64,000 nt of DNA from Mortierella sp. BCC40632 (lineage: Eukaryota; Mortierellomycota; Mortierellomycetes; Mortierellales; Mortierellaceae), in contig WAEK01000008.1 of the NCBI GenBank assembly GCA_011634665.1, forward strand, positions 1,543,501 to 1,607,500. The letters run 5' to 3'. A program made the translations under genes and the position numbers. Below the pieces are notes generated by a model, which saw only the letters and a list, made by a program, of their open reading frames with translations, ran no database searches and was not told the origin of the DNA. Below, piece by piece: positions 31,468-44,565 of this stretch; position 1 is the stretch's first letter, and each line of letters opens with the position of its first letter.

Positions 31468-34413
31468 CTAATAGACCAGCTTGACGGAGCCCACTTCAAA
31501 GACCTCATAATCCTGAGGGAACTGTCCTGCAGTCATCTTTCGCTGAGAAGCTACGACGATAGTATATAGTCCTGGAGGGACACGAACAGCGGGAGCCGTT
31601 TCGTTCTTCTCAGTCACAATTTGTCCTGCCCAGATCCAAGGATGGTTGGCTAAGTTTCCTTTCGAGTCCAGGTTCTGGATTCGACCTTGTTCTCCAAAGG
31701 CTCGAATACCGTCCGAATCAACGAGGTAACCCAAGAAATTCTTGGTGGTCAAATCATGGATCCGAATCTGAGCATCAGGACTATGAGAACCAGGTCGTGT
31801 AAGGATCACGGGTACTTCACGTCGAATATTGAAGGTGTAGACAATGGTAGGTGGAATCAAGATACCCTTTCCATTACCCTGGAAGCGAGCCAGGGCAGGG
31901 AATCCATTGTCAGTATCCATGATGGGGACTTGGGAAATGTCACCCTTGATACCTGTGTAAGGTACATGGACCGCCACCGAGCCCTGAGTCGCGGGAGTGG
32001 CGATAAGATAGCCCGAATAGAGAATGAAAGAGGCAGGGTTACCCTGGATGGGTTCCTGGAACGTTACTGCCACCTTGGCGGACTGACCTGCAGCCACCAC
32101 GATTGATGGTGGATTAAATTGGACAACTGCATCTGCCTTCTCGGACAGGGGAGTGGCCAAGGGGAACTTTTTGATTGTAGGGTACGAGTTGAGGGCCTCA
32201 GCAGGGATATGGGAGAAGGTATAGGTTTCGGGTTGGTTACCCGAGTTACTGATCGTGAGTTCAGTCGTGCCCTTGAAATGGATTGTATCCAGGAGATCAA
32301 TATGGTCAGGGGTGAGGGCACTTGTGGTCATGACGGCATTCAGGGCGTTGAGCTGGCCAGCACCTTGCTTTGCCGCAGATCCATAGATGCCCGATGTCTC
32401 GTTCTTCCAGATCTGGGCTGTGTTCTTAAAGGCGGTGCGGATGGCTGCAGGCGTTGGCCTCTGACTCTTGGCCTGAAGGTAGAGTGCATATGCACCAACA
32501 ATATAAGGCGTGGCCATGGACGTGCCTGAAACGACTTTGTATCCACCTTGCTGGAGAGGATATGTCGAAAGGATCGAACCTCCTGGAGCCCCCAGATCTG
32601 GTTTGGAACTCAGATCACCATCCAGTCCCAGTGACGAGAACGAAGAAGGGAGGCCACTCTCGCCCAGCACAAAGGGCATTGTTGTCGTGCTCCAAACAAC
32701 GGTCCCAGCGGGGTTCTGGGAATAGGAAGCCAAGAAGGAGGCACCGGACTCGAAGGGGAGGGCTGCCATTGGGAAGCCCGCAACACCCTCAATGGCATCC
32801 ATCTGATGAGGGCTGCCACTCTGGAGAAGCATTCCTGCGGCGCCAAGAGATTTGGCGAGTTGACCTCGAACGGTAGATCTGCACTGTGTGTAGTCACCCA
32901 AGGCAAAAACGATCTTACCCTGGATGTCGAGGCCCTGATAACTGGCGGCTGTGCATCCGTCACGGAGGGTACCGGCTTGCAGGAGAGGGACGAGGGGAGT
33001 AGGGGGGAGATTGATAACTTTGCCATAAGTGGTGGAAACAGAATAGGTAAAAGTGTTGGTGCTAGTGAAAGTACCATTGCCCAGTCCATATGAGACAGCG
33101 TTTGTGTAGATATAAGGGCTATTAAACGAGGCAACAGAAGTGGTTTGGTGGCCTAGACCTGCATCGGCCACCATCCAGACACCGTCTGTGCCGTCGTTTC
33201 CTGCGGCTGCGACGATGATAAAGCCCTTCTCGGCCAGTTTGTCGCTCATGGCTGCAATGGGGTTGCTTGCGTAACTGGAGCCGCCGCCGAGCGACAGATT
33301 GATGATCTAAACAAGGGGATGGGAAGGGGGGGGGGGCAACAGGTGGAGGAACCCAAAGGGGAGTGCTCAGTCAATTCATCTGTCCTGGGAAACAGTTATC
33401 CCAGTTGTACCATTGCAAAGTACGAATTCAGGCTAAAGCCAGAAGCGGTAGGAAGAGAGGTACGGATTTGCACTTACGTCCATCTTGTCTCTGGCTGCGT
33501 GTTCCATAGCGATGAGGATCAAGTCAGAGACCGTCTCACCCGAGCACCCAAAGATCTTGTACGCGCCAAAGGTAACCTCAGGCGCCACGCCAATAAATGG
33601 CTGGGGCGGTTTGGGTTCTCCAGCAATGTTCATCGCATTGCCACCAATAATACCAGCAAGATGTGTACCATGACCCCGACAGTCTGTAGGATCAATGTCC
33701 GGAAGGATGTCACTGGATGAACCGTTGAAGAAGTCGCCGACATAATCAAATCCAGCCTGCACACGGCAATTGGGACCGCCGATACATCCTCTGGGTGCGT
33801 TGCTGCCCGGCCAGGCAAAAGCCGGGTGCTTAAAGTCGATGCCCGTATCGATAACAGCAACTTTGACGCCCTTGCCTGTTAGCTTGTGCTGTTTCTGAAG
33901 GACGTCTACGCCTGTAGAAGTGTGGTAAGTGCGAGGTTCGTTAGGGTCGAGGAGGCCACGTTTCCGGAGCTGTCGCTGGATATACTCCTGTGTGCGATAG
34001 CCAAGAGCGTTGACGTTATCGTTAGGTAGGCGGTATGTAGTGACAGCCCAAACATTTTTGATTCCGGGGATGCTAGCGAGTGCATTGCCGTCGTGGTCAG
34101 AGAGGACTCTGAGTGAGAGACCATTGAAGATATCGTACTGGTGTCGGGTTGTGTAGCGGACACGGCTCTTGCCGAGCGCCGCATGGGCAGCTTCGTGGCT
34201 GAGGTCATCGTCGTATTGGATAATAAAGTGATCACGAATGGTAACGGACTCCTCGGCAGGCTTCTCAGAAGACGGAACCTCCGAGGGCGAGGAGGAGCGT
34301 GAGGTGAGGGGGAGGGAGGTTACGATGGACCTAACGGTGGGCGGGGCGTGGAAAGTCCCTGCGAGGGCTGGAGTGACCAAGGCCAGGGCAGCGAGGAGTG
34401 ATATTGCCCTCAT
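31468..34413 (-). CDS. Secreted subtilisin-family serine protease (S8A, PA and Fn3-like domains)
   Basis: Two exons, 34413-33478 and 33306-31468, GT-AG intron of 171 bases; 924 aa. The signal peptide is MRAISLLAALALVTPALA. A propeptide follows (about 55-130; FIIQYDD and the AVTTYRL end are I9-like). The catalytic domain carries Asp189 (VAVIDTGID), His248 (CRGHGTHLAG), Asn349 (AAAGNDG) and Ser575 (SGTSMATPY). A protease-associated (PA) domain is inserted at about 410-515 (CTAASYQGLDIQGKIVFA...GAAGMLL). After the catalytic part, about 620-920 is a beta-rich region with Fn3-like features (LTISNSGNQPETYTF, AKVAVTFQEP, VVASQRKM). Layout and length match C5a-peptidase/minor-extracellular-protease-like fungal subtilases. 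It probably digests external protein for nutrition. The 5' flank is rich in GA/GT-type simple sequence. Confidence 0.92.
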
Positions 34414-36337
34414 CCTGGTGTCTGTATGCGTGTGGGTTGAAAGTGTGTCAGCGGATGAGAGAGTAGAGTGAGTAGAGTGAGTGGGAGAGGTCGAGGTAGT
34501 GGAAGTAGTGAAGGTTGCGGATGGGGGTGGGGAGGAGGAGGAGGAGGAGAAGGAGGAGAGGGGGCCACGGGCACAGGGACAGACAGGGACAAACAGGGAC
34601 AATGAGGGAAAGAGGAGAGGAGAAAGAAAAAAGAAAAAGAGAGAAACGAAAGGCGCAGAAGAAAGTGAGCTCAGAAAGAGAGAAAGAGAGAGAGAGAGAG
34701 GAGAAAACACAAATCAATATTGAGCACGCACAGGTGGAGACACAAAACAAGACTGCGAACTTCGACTCTCGCCTCTCTCATGAAGGCCTGCTCCCACCCC
34801 CACCCCCCGCCGTGCAACGGCCAATAATACTGCCGGGCTCTCACACTAGCGAGCCTACTTGCCACCAACACAGCCCAGTTCTGTTTGCCCAGGGATCGTG
34901 AAAGTCAACAGACATCGCCGTCCCCTGTCTCGGGTCTCTTGGTCAATCTAGACCGCTGTGGTAGGCAATGCCGAATCCGTTCGTTCTAAAAGTGCTGACA
35001 ATGATCATTTCCAACCGCCAGGCCAATGAATTTCTGCTCAAGCATAAGAAAAGTTGAACAGGGCTGAAGAAAACCATATCTCTTCACCACTCGTCTTAAG
35101 GGACGACTCAATGGTCCTAGAGCAGCAATTCTTCTAGATACTCTTGAGGATTTCACTTCCAGAAAGACTTGACGGGATGGGGGGGGGGGCACAGGCCACT
35201 CTCACTCGCTCGTCAGAGCATACCTGAAAGCACTCGCCTTAATTCCCTGGGCGTGGAAACCGCCAAACGACACTTTTCTACCCATGCGCAGTAGCCACTC
35301 GCTTCAATAAACTCTCACCAGATTAACTCATGGCCTGTCACAGATCAAGAAGTTCAAATGCCCGAACACTGTTTTCTCCAAATTACTCTTCCTCCTCTTC
35401 CTCCTCCTCCTTTCCGAGTTCATGCATGATCTGCCTGACTCTCGGGTCAGTCTCTCTGTGGAAGCTTTTGCAACCTTCCATGTCATCGGGTGGTGGTTCA
35501 GTTGCCAGTTACATCCGTTATCAAACGGTTCTGGATAATGGGGAGAGGAGGGGAGGGGGCTTCAGGTTACACAGACATCTGCTCTGGCTCTCAATAGATC
35601 TCGGGAGCCAATCACCCTTGTCACTACCAGACCAGACTCCTACTCTAGCAGGGACATTTGACAAGTCCAGCATGGAAGAGAGAAGTGATCTACAAGTCAA
35701 GTTGATCGATAGTACGTGGCAGAAAGTGGAATGGGGCTGAGCAGGGTAGAGAGTCTGAAACTGGGCGCAAATGTGGTTGGTATTATCAGAGATGATAACG
35801 TACTTCAAGGGGTTGGTCTATGTAAACACGGCTCTACTTTTATATCGAGATTGCATGGGCATTCCCATCTGAGAGAGAGGGTGGATGATGACTCCATTCC
35901 ATGAGGAAACGCCCGAATTAAAAAAAAAAAAATAAAAAAATTCTCGTGACTAAAAGGGCTTTGCCCAATGCTTCGGAAAACTTAGTCGCCATCGAGCATC
36001 ATCCAATCATCTCTTGGGACATGCTTGCTCGCACTGGTTCAATGTCATCACCAGTATCGATGAGATGTCTGCCCATCTCACAGTACGTAGTGATGGAGTG
36101 CTGCAGGTAGTAATGTAGAAGAACCCTTTTTAGTGTCAGGTGCTGCGGCAGGGGGCGGGTCATGAACATCTTCCCACTCTACCCCCCACCTCACTCCCAT
36201 GGATCAGCAGACAGGCAATGATGCTCTTCATTGAGGCAAATGCAAGGACCACATCTGACTCTACTAAATCATGAGCATCTTCTAACCTTTCTTTTCTTCT
36301 TTCTCTTCTTTTTATCATCGTCCTGTTTCCTTACTAG
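34414..36337. other. Intergenic; possible first exon of the F-box gene near 36065
   Basis: (GA)n near 34675-34702 belongs to the subtilase 5' flank. The rest is unique DNA with short motif-free frames. An ATG at 36065 (MSAHLTV) followed by GTAGTG at 36087 would splice in phase to the acceptor at 36337, but the donor is weak, so the true first exon of the next gene is unresolved. Confidence 0.4.
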
Positions 36338-39102
36338 CCACTCGACGAGAAGAACAGCAGCGCCTGCCAAACGAGCTTCTCCTTCTCATTATCGAATACT
36401 TTGCAAAGGATCTCAAACAACTCCACAGCTTTCTCTTTATCAACCGAGTCTTCTTTACGGCCGCTGTCAAACTCATCTACGCTGACCCAGTCGACCTACT
36501 TGACCCAGAGCATTCGATTTCTCGTGGGAACTTTGAAGAGAGCAGGTACAATCAACGTCGGAACCTCTCTGGTCTTCTCCTCGGATCCTTCCTACATCAT
36601 GCGAACGCAGATCCAAGAACGGCTCTGGAGGCTCAGGGACTGGAACTTATTCGACCTGTTACGGATCCTTTCTTGAAAGCATGCTTTCGAGATGACCACA
36701 ACCACCACCTTGAGGCTGATGCGCCCGAGTCTTCCGACTATGAAGCAATCTCAACAGTCTTGCCTTTGCCGCCAAAGACTACCATCAACTACTCGAAGCA
36801 TCTCATGTGGCCTCGGCATTCTGAACTCTTGGTCGACTGGTCGTCCTTCCTTCGACTGAAGGAGATACCTTCTCGTGCTCAAATGATTCCTTACATGATT
36901 CATGGACTGCTTAAGGATGAGATCCACATGCTCTTCCTGAGATATAACGCCACGCACATTCACCGGCTCACACTCAGGATGGATGAGGTCCCTACTCTAG
37001 TGAACCTCGGCTTACATCTTGAAATGAGCTCTTTGAAAATCGTCACTATCATTCATAGTTATATGCGCCCTGCTCAGGACCATCGCTTCGTCGGAGATCT
37101 ACGACTGTTCATTCAAGGTAACCAAGGCGCTTTTCCGATCAAGGGGCCGTTAGATGTATACCTTGAAGGGATGAACGATACTTCTGTCGACACCTACTCC
37201 GAGGCAATCCCGAGCGAGGCCTCCGCGCTACAAGAGTGGGCGTTACAAGGGAGACTAGGAGTCTATGCTGCTGTGGGTTCCCCGCTAAGGATGAAGGACT
37301 ATGCAACCCCGTGGTTTTATGAGCGACTTGCCATTTCTTCGATTGACGTAAGGAGACTTCAAGCATTCTCTGATAACATTGATCGTTCAAGACGCTTAGA
37401 AGGACATGATATATCGAGGGGATGTAATGAGGCCGTGGCTGCCAAGATCCGGGAGTTCTTGAGGCGATGCCAACAACTACAGGAGCTCTCGCTCTTTGTC
37501 AGCCACATTGACCTGTTCAAATTTGACGAGGAGCCGTACAGTTTATTTCAAGGAGAGAAGGGTCCGTCAATAAGACCAGGAGTACCGCCAACTAACATTC
37601 CGTTGAGGGATCTTGTCCTTAGGACTACCCGTGATTCCAAAATCCTTGTTGGGGCATTGAACGATGCTATCCCTATCTTCAATGGATCCTTGAAGACAGT
37701 TTATGCCTATGTTGAAGGAGTTACCATTAGAGACGATCAGCCTCAGCATCAAACCGAAGCGTCCGACTTTCTCCCATCAAATGTTCGACTGTCAAGACGG
37801 TGCAGCACATTTGGGTATTGGAACGCGCCATTCTTAAGAACTTTAACCATTTTTCTGCGGGATTCGCCCTTCATGGACGTTGGTGCCTTTGAAATGTGTC
37901 CACAGCTTGAAGAGTTGTATCTTGGGACGCGCTCATCACCAATTAGAGAAGAAGACATCGGCCCCAGTAGCGAGAGCGATCTGCAAAATCTTTTGAACCA
38001 CAGTGAGCTTCCACCTTGGCTGGATCCATTCAAGTTGTTTCCAAAATGGATACTCCCCAAACTTCGTTCCCTTAAACTGGAAGGTTCAGCAGTCCTACAG
38101 TTCAACTACGAGTCTTTTGAGGATGGGATGCCAAATCTCATGACTGTAGAATTCGATGCGACAAGAGGCACCTCAATCTTGGAGGGATTCGAAGATCGGA
38201 TTCCGCGACTCTCGAGGCACCTTTGCCTCGCAACTAATAGCTATCCAACGGAATCGCAGCAGGACTCTTGGTCTGAAGATGGATTGTCAATGACAGAGAT
38301 GTCACCATCAGAAGATGAAGGAATGTGGACTAAAAAGTGGCATCTCCCAAAACTTCGCAGGCTGAGTTTACTTGGACCTTGCGCTTGTGTCTTTAACTGG
38401 GATAGACTTTTAGATCATCCGCTACTGAGGACACTCACCATCAACTATAGTCACCTTCCAGCACAATGCGCATCCACAGGAGAAACAGGGGTTTCTGGGG
38501 GTTGTATCGTGGACGTTGATGAGGGTGGCCACCCTGATGCAATATTTTGCGAAAACATCGGCACCCTGTTTCAACAACGGAGGCCACTGTTTGAAAGCCG
38601 ACTAATGTCGGTTTACATCCAAGGCAAGGTGGCTATGACAGAGGACAATATGCTGAAACTTTTATTGTTTTACGCCCCTAATCTCCGAGACGTGAGTATC
38701 TCAGGGTCCGAGGACACGCCCTACCTATTGAGCCCGACACAATTTCTCAACGCATTGACACGAGCAAACAGGGTGACAGAGAGCAAGGAGTACAATGAAT
38801 ATCTGATATCCACGGTATCCTCAAGAACAGTACCGTTGTCTCATGAGCTCGAGGTAGACGAACAATGGCTTCATCACCTCAGACTGGCCCCAGAAGAAGA
38901 GGATACTGAAGAGCTGGAGAGTGACTGTGGAGAAGCAGAGCGATCGAGATGGTGTTTACATAGGGCTTCCTTTAGGAGTCCGCGGCCATTTATGGAAGAT
39001 GATGTGAACCTTTTGGCTAGGTTTAAGGAGGCAAGGCTTGGCAGAAATCACCCTTCCGGGACAGTCGTCTACATCAACGGCTCTTGTTTTGTTCGAGAAT
39101 AG
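36338..39102 (+). CDS. F-box-like protein with LRR-like C-terminal region (5' exon unresolved)
   Basis: The main exon starts after the acceptor TTACTAG at 36337 and gives about 920 aa. Near its start is an F-box-like helix set (RLPNELLLLIIEYFAKDLKQ, then HSFLFINRVFFTAAVKLIY). In F-box proteins this binds Skp1 so that the rest of the chain presents substrates to an SCF ubiquitin ligase. The remainder has irregular leucine-rich strands such as LRRCQQLQELSLFVSHIDL, LRTLTIFLRDSPFMDV, MCPQLEELYLGTRSS, LPKLRSLKLEGSAVLQF, LPKLRRLSLLGPCACVF and LLLFYAPNLRDVSISGSED, compatible with an RNI-like solenoid. Large F-box/LRR families of this kind are common in Mortierella-type fungi. It is not closely similar to the minus-strand LRR-like cluster at 50-64 kb, which lacks this F-box. 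Start codon uncertain; see the preceding entry. Confidence 0.75.
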
Positions 39103-40388
39103 TCAGTCTAGGTCAAACTATTGACAAGTGTATGTCGTTATTAATCGTAACTTTGCTACACCAGACAACGGTTGAGTCTGCTTTGCTTCTGGAGACTAAT
39201 ATGTCCTTTTGACGATGTAAAGTAATGGAGCACACGATTCTGGTTCCCGTTAAAAGAAAGCGTTTATATGTTACAACGAATAACCTCCAGCTCTAGCTCA
39301 ATCATCTCAAGAGCAGCCGATCCAGCTTTTCCACGCAACTTGACATATGTTATCTTGCAGTATTTTTAGTTTTATTTTTCACTCCTCTCCTCTCCTTTTT
39401 GTGCGCCATCCGTGAAATCCGACTAAATCCTTGGCTGATGTTTCACAGGAGTGGCTGTGACCACGAAGGGGTAAGCACAGCTATGATTCGAGGCTGTGCT
39501 GGTGGACTAGAAACTTAGTGTGAATGGATTAGGCTATTCTCGGGTTCGGCACTTGGAATTTGAGCGCCCAAACAATCCCGAGGTTGAGGGAGCTGGGACA
39601 TGGAAGAGGAAGAAGATGAGTCATCCGACTCGGACCCACCTACATTCCTCCAACCGAAAAAAAAAAAAAAAAAAAAAATATATATATATGGGTGAAGAAA
39701 GGTTTGGACAAGGGCAAAGATTCGAGCTGCTGATATTGTAGCTGGTTTGTTGTTGATGCTGTTGTTGCCGCAAAGGTTGTAGCCTTTGTTGTTCTAGTTT
39801 CTGCTATTGCTGAGAGTGGCCAGATCCCCGTTTCTGTTGTTGTTGCTCCTCTCGTTCTTGTTCTTGTTGCTGCTCTGGCCTCTTGATAGAGAGAGAGAGA
39901 GAGAGAGAGAGAACAGGAGACGACCCACCACTGCTGTTTCTTCAAGAGGTGCCCATCATTCTCTGAGAACTAGAGCTATGCCTGTTGGCTGAACCACTCT
40001 CTGTTCTCTCTTGAGCAAGCTGTTCTCTTAGTTGTTTGTCACTCACCCTTTTTTTTAAACTCTCAGAGAGAAAAGTATGCGCCACGCTGTTGAGCACAGC
40101 ATTTTTGTGTGCTCTCTGTATATCTCAGTCTTTGAAATGGCCGCAGTACACTCCTCAGAGTGCTTCTCCATTCCCGTTGACTAGAAAAAGACAATAAGGA
40201 CAGGCCATGGTCATAAGAGAAGAAGAGAGAGAAAAAGAGAGAGAAGACCGCAGTGAGAAAAGTTTACAGCGCACAGTTGTTAAGTTGTCAGAGAGAATAA
40301 GTCGTATGACGGGTACTAGTGTTTTTCAGCAAGCGGACGTGAATGAAGAGTGGCGAATGAGCAACGGCGAACTGTGCATGGCGAACGG

Positions 40389-40457
40389 TAAATGGCAAAT
40401 GGCAAATGGCAAATGGCAAATGGCAAATGGCGATTGGCAAATGACAAATGGCGAATG
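40389..40457 (+). repeat. Tandem heptamer AAATGGC
   Basis: Five near-perfect consecutive units from about 40390, then decayed units with GATTGGC, AAATGAC and GAATGAC. Confidence 0.85.
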
Positions 40458-40508
40458 ACGGATGGTTGATGGGTGTTTGATTGGTCGGGAGTTCTCTCTG
40501 AGTCAAGC

Positions 40509-40571
40509 GCCGAGTCCAGTGCCGAGTCCAGTGTCGAGTCCAGTGTCGAGTCCAGTGCCGAGTCCAGTGCC
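40509..40571 (+). repeat. Tandem 12-mer CGAGTCCAGTGC/T
   Basis: About five units alternating CGAGTCCAGTGC and CGAGTCCAGTGT. It lies 50 bases after the heptamer array. Confidence 0.85.
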
Positions 40572-40914
40572 GGTACCAGTGATGCTAGCCGTTGCCATCT
40601 CCTGCTAGGAGCCAAGGCCTTGGTCAACTCTTACACCAGGCGTACACCTCAGACTGGCAACCTGCCCTTTACCCACTTGCCCACATATCAGCCACAAAAC
40701 CAGCGTTCACTATAAAAGACTCGCACTTTTTTTCTCTCCTCTCCTCTCTTCTCTTCTCTTCTCTTCTCTTCTCTTCTCTCTTCCTCCACCTTTCCTCCAC
40801 TCCACTCCTCCACTCCTCCTCTTCACTCCTCCTCTCCACTCCTCCCTACTAGTCACCACTGACAGGAAGAACAATAAGGTAAGTTCCCCACCCACACCTC
40901 TTCCCACTTTCACT

Positions 40915-41010
40915 CCCACCTTCACTTTCACTTTCACTTTCACCCCCACTTTTACTTTCACTTTCACTTTCACCCCCACTTATACTTTCACTTTCACTCC
41001 CACTCCCACT
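40915..41010 (+). repeat. Hexamer array TTTCAC with CCCCCAC interruptions
   Basis: Repeated TTTCAC units are broken by CCCCCACTT(T/A)TAC segments, a higher-order pattern of about 35 bases. Confidence 0.75.
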
Positions 41011-41855
41011 CCCAACACCAACCTCCAGCTCAGCGGTCTCCAGTACAGTGGTCCTCACTGGTAAACCTTCAGCTCACAGCCCTGGCAGGCGTCTTGTGGT
41101 TCCAGTCGCGACATAAACCTCGACTCTATGTCATCAGTCGCGACAACAACCTTGTCACTGACACTGTGACCTCAGTTGTCACCCTGCCTAGAGCTGCTCA
41201 GCTCAAGCGTCCTATCAAGAGGGAATCCCACTTGTGCTGGCTTACTTCGACCAATGTGCACCACTCTTTTTACTGCTCCTATTGACTTAGGAGCGGCACC
41301 TTTCCTCTTTCCCATGTTACCTTACAACGGCTTCTTGTGCCCTTACCACTCCCAGTGTACCCTTGGTGAGAAGCAGTGCCGGAGTTTAACAATAACTATG
41401 GAGCCTATGTATGGGGGCGCCACCTGCATAGGAGCTGTGACCTTTGACTCTCGGGTGTTGTGATGATCCATCAGGGCGAAACTGGTCTGAGGCATGTTGG
41501 AACGGTTTGGTAACTATTGTAGTCGGGGGAGGACTGGGGGGACTATGACTCCAAGGGTCGCCACGATAACTGGGTACCCTGAATAGGACAGTCTTCTCAC
41601 CCTTTGACTGCAAGGATCTCTGACGAGGCGGAGCAATGTGAAGCCTATGGACTCACAGATCCCTGGGATTCTATCGGGTGTGACTTCTAGAGAATAAAGA
41701 ACAAGTCAGAAGGATGAGAACGGGGTGCCGTGGTTTGCAGCCTGCTCGAGGCGCACCCTGCATAGACCCTAGCAAGGAGGAGAGGAGGCTAGGTGAACTG
41801 ATGGCAAACCAATCGATGAGAATCAAGGGTGGAGGAGAGAGGTAGACAGAGAGAG

Positions 41856-41911
<56 letters not shown>

Positions 41912-42159
41912 AAGAATAGTGTGAAGCATGGACATGGACATGGACATGGACATAGACTTTGATCTGAGTAGTACCTGGAAGACTTTTAATAAACACGTAT
42001 CGGGGAAACCTCGATCCAGGAGATTCTTGTTCGAAACACAAAAGTCATTTGTCCATGTATATCAGCTACATCTACAACTACATTCCTTCACACCAATGCA
42101 CAAACCACCATACATGGATGGATATAGTACACCCTGCACAGACCACCTGCCAACACACA

Positions 42160-42231
<72 letters not shown>

Positions 42232-42605
42232 GATCCACTCGAGCTAAAGACTGACTTCGAGGTGCGTTCATTTCAACCACGCTCAGAAACAAGAACAAGA
42301 TCAAGAACAGGGGCAGGAGCAGGAGCAAAAGCAGGAACAGGAACAGGAACAAGAACACAAGCGGCTTTGACCTTGACCCCCTCCCAATGACTCCACACCA
42401 CTAAGCTAGCTTCACTGCTCCACTGATTTCGATCCTTTGTAGATTGAGAAATAGGCTGATCGCATTTTACAAAGATTATAGTCCATCATTCGAGGCAGGA
42501 GGGAAACGATCTGTCCCACCAATGGCCACCCTTTTACTCTCGGAGTGATAGCGAGAGAGACTTTAGGTTCTTGGCTCCTTTTTATACGCCACCGCGAAGA
42601 AACCG

Positions 42606-42638
<33 letters not shown>

Positions 42639-42892
42639 GTTGGGTGGGTTAATATTGTCTGTTTAGATTGTAGTGGTTCGAGGAGATGGAAATGACTCCC
42701 TTCGTAGCTAGACTGTTTGATTTGGCAGGCAAAGCTTGTGCTAGATCGACACCCTCTCCAAACAAGGTTTCAAGAAACCACTTAGCTTGGTCTTCGCCCC
42801 CACTAGCCCCTTTGTGACACACATACACACACACTACATAGACCATTTTGCATCTTGTCCATGTGCTCTCATTCCATGGAGTGACTTGTGCG

Positions 42893-42925
<33 letters not shown>

Positions 42926-43292
42926 ATGCACACTCCTCTGTAATGCCCACTCGTTGGCCATTGAGCAGTTTTCAGCTAGACCTTCGCCAAGGAGGCACAC
43001 AAGTGAGAAAAGGACTGCGTGGCATTTATCATCGAGTCCACCAGAGAAAAACGGATAACTTTTATTAATGAGAGCTAATGAGAGATCAAACGAGATTTTG
43101 TAGAGTAATACCAAGTCTTGAGACAGCAGGGCTGAGGCAAGACTTGTAGATTTGAAAATCAATGTAGTGCCTGGTTATATTAGAGGTCGGTTCTGTTTGA
43201 TGCGCGTGAGAAATATGCTGAGAGGTCGAGGATTGGAGAGAATCTGACGACTGGGAGGAGTCTGACAATTACCTTACTTCTGTGTAATTGGA

Positions 43293-44046
43293 TTACTTGA
43301 CCTCCAAATCCTCGAGAGTATTTTGAGTTGGAGTATATCTGTTGCTCTCTTCGTCCGGCCCTGCTCTTGATTTGTTTTCATTGGCTGCCCTTATACTTCT
43401 CCCGATGAAAAATGCAGCAACAACAGCTATCACAGCTGCTCCTCCAACCACGCCGCCAATTAGCCCAGCAGAGGGACCGGATTCTGTGGGTGTAGGTGGA
43501 CTGATAGTACTAGATTCTGTGGGTTTAGGATCACGAGATGTTGAAGGTCTAGAATCCAGTGTAGGCCGGGGTGGAGTGTTTGTCATATTCGTATTCGGAC
43601 CTGTAGATTCTGTGATACTGAAATGAGACGAGTAAGAGCGATTTGGTGTTGTCACAACACTAATAACATAGTCATCTCCTGCAGAAATGCTGCTGGGGAT
43701 GATGACTCTCACGTTGGAGGAAGTCCCAGTGCAATCTACAGTCCCCAGGGATGCTACAAAGCTGACAGCATTGGAGGGTCCCTTATTAAGTTCAATGCTG
43801 AGAGAGCGACCGGCTGCTCCCATGCTAGCGCAGTTTCCTGTCCAAATGACTACCTGTTGTGTTCCACTGGGCCAAACAGTTGAAGCCGCCGGATTACTTT
43901 AGATACATGAATAAGGCAGCGAGTATTAGTTCAAACTCGGTGATGAAGGAGAGTGCACGAAAAGGGGACAAAACTTACATAAAAAATAACTGAGCATTAG
44001 AAACCGCGGCAAGCGAGGCCGCAAAAATAAGGTGAGTAAGTCTCAT
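43293..44046 (-). CDS. Kre9/Knh1-like secreted single-pass membrane protein, copy A
   Basis: Exons 44046-43979 and 43896-43293, GT-AG; 223 aa. The signal peptide MRLTHLIFAASLAAVSNA is followed by a beta-rich domain with the pattern of the Ser-Thr-rich GPI-anchored (Kre9/Knh1 N-terminal) family: NPAASTVWPSGTQQVVIW, TGNC, GRSLSIELNKGPSN, a Cys in GTVDCTG and IPSSISAGDDYVISV, ending SYSSHFSIT. Then come a Thr/Ser/Pro-rich stalk (about 120-165) and a transmembrane helix (SAGLIGGVVGGAAVIAVVAA), with a short charged cytosolic tail ending LEDLEVK. It is therefore a membrane-spanning relative rather than a GPI-anchored one. The known members take part in beta-1,6-glucan/wall assembly; here a wall or surface sensor role is inference. 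A paralogue lies at 48163-48928. Confidence 0.8.
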
Positions 44047-44146
44047 GGAGTTGAATAGGAGTAGAGTCAAGAGTTTGGTCTAGTTTGGTGTTGAGACAGA
44101 AAAAGGGAAGATGCAAAAGAAAAAGGAAGATGAGAAAGAGGAAGAA

Positions 44147-44326
44147 TTAGATGGGGGGCGGCTCAGATGAGAAGATGTCGATGAATCTGACGAATCGGCC
44201 TTTCATCGAGGCTCTGAGGTTTGTGCCACAAACGGATTTTTGACGAACTGCATAGCCCAGGATGACTCCAACTGAGCCGAGAAACACGCCGTGTTGGATG
44301 GATGTGAGAGCTCGTGGTACAGCCCC
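44147..44326 (-). CDS. 3' exon of an unrecognised small membrane protein, copy A (partial model)
   Basis: After a CCCAG acceptor at 44327-44329 a 59-codon frame runs to TAA at 44147-44149. It has a hydrophobic helix (HGVFLGSVGVILGYAV) and then a basic tail (GTNLRASMKGRFVRFIDIFS) ending in SSEPPPI. The tail is conserved at protein level in copy B, where the part before it is frameshifted. Upstream frame 44489-44330 is extremely charged (KSESKSERKDEERNEMRRM) and may be its 5' exon. I do not recognise the protein. Confidence 0.4.
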   Translation of the reverse strand, partial: GAVPRALTSIQHGVFLGSVGVILGYAVRQKSVCGTNLRASMKGRFVRFIDIFSSEPPPI

Positions 44327-44565
44327 CTGGGTATTCCTCGTCAGGGTTCAGGGCCTTAATTCTCATCCTTCCTTCCCATGCCTCCTTGTCAGCCTTCTTC
44401 TCATCCTTCTTTCTCATCCTTCTCATTTCATTCCTCTCTTCATCTTTCCTCTCGCTTTTACTTTCGCTTTTCCTCTCATCCTCATTCAACTTCTCTTCAT
44501 CACTCTCTTTCGCTCTTCCACATCACTTCTGAAGAAGCCTGAACGATGACATTCAGTCATCAGTT

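Larger units (their letters stand above)
39103..43292. other. 4.2 kb gene-poor, satellite-rich interval
   Basis: Holds an A run plus (TA)n (about 39656-39690), (GA)n (39890-39912), the AAATGGC tandem (40389-40457), a 12-mer tandem (40509-40571), a CT/TTCTC block (40735-40785), a TTTCAC-type hexamer array (about 40915-41010), (GA)n (41857-41908), (CT)n (42163-42229), a CAGGAG/CAGGAA hexamer region (42297-42358) and T runs near 42609-42638 and 42897-42920. Frames over these are repeat translations. The stretch 41010-41640 is non-repetitive but has no supportable gene. Confidence 0.6.

Noticed and set aside
33319..33720. Plus-strand ORF opposite the subtilase
   Set aside because: Overlaps the subtilase intron and first exon in antisense, with no protein-like motif.
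40389..41010. CRISPR-like array
   Set aside because: Units are contiguous tandem repeats without spacers, and the genome is eukaryotic.
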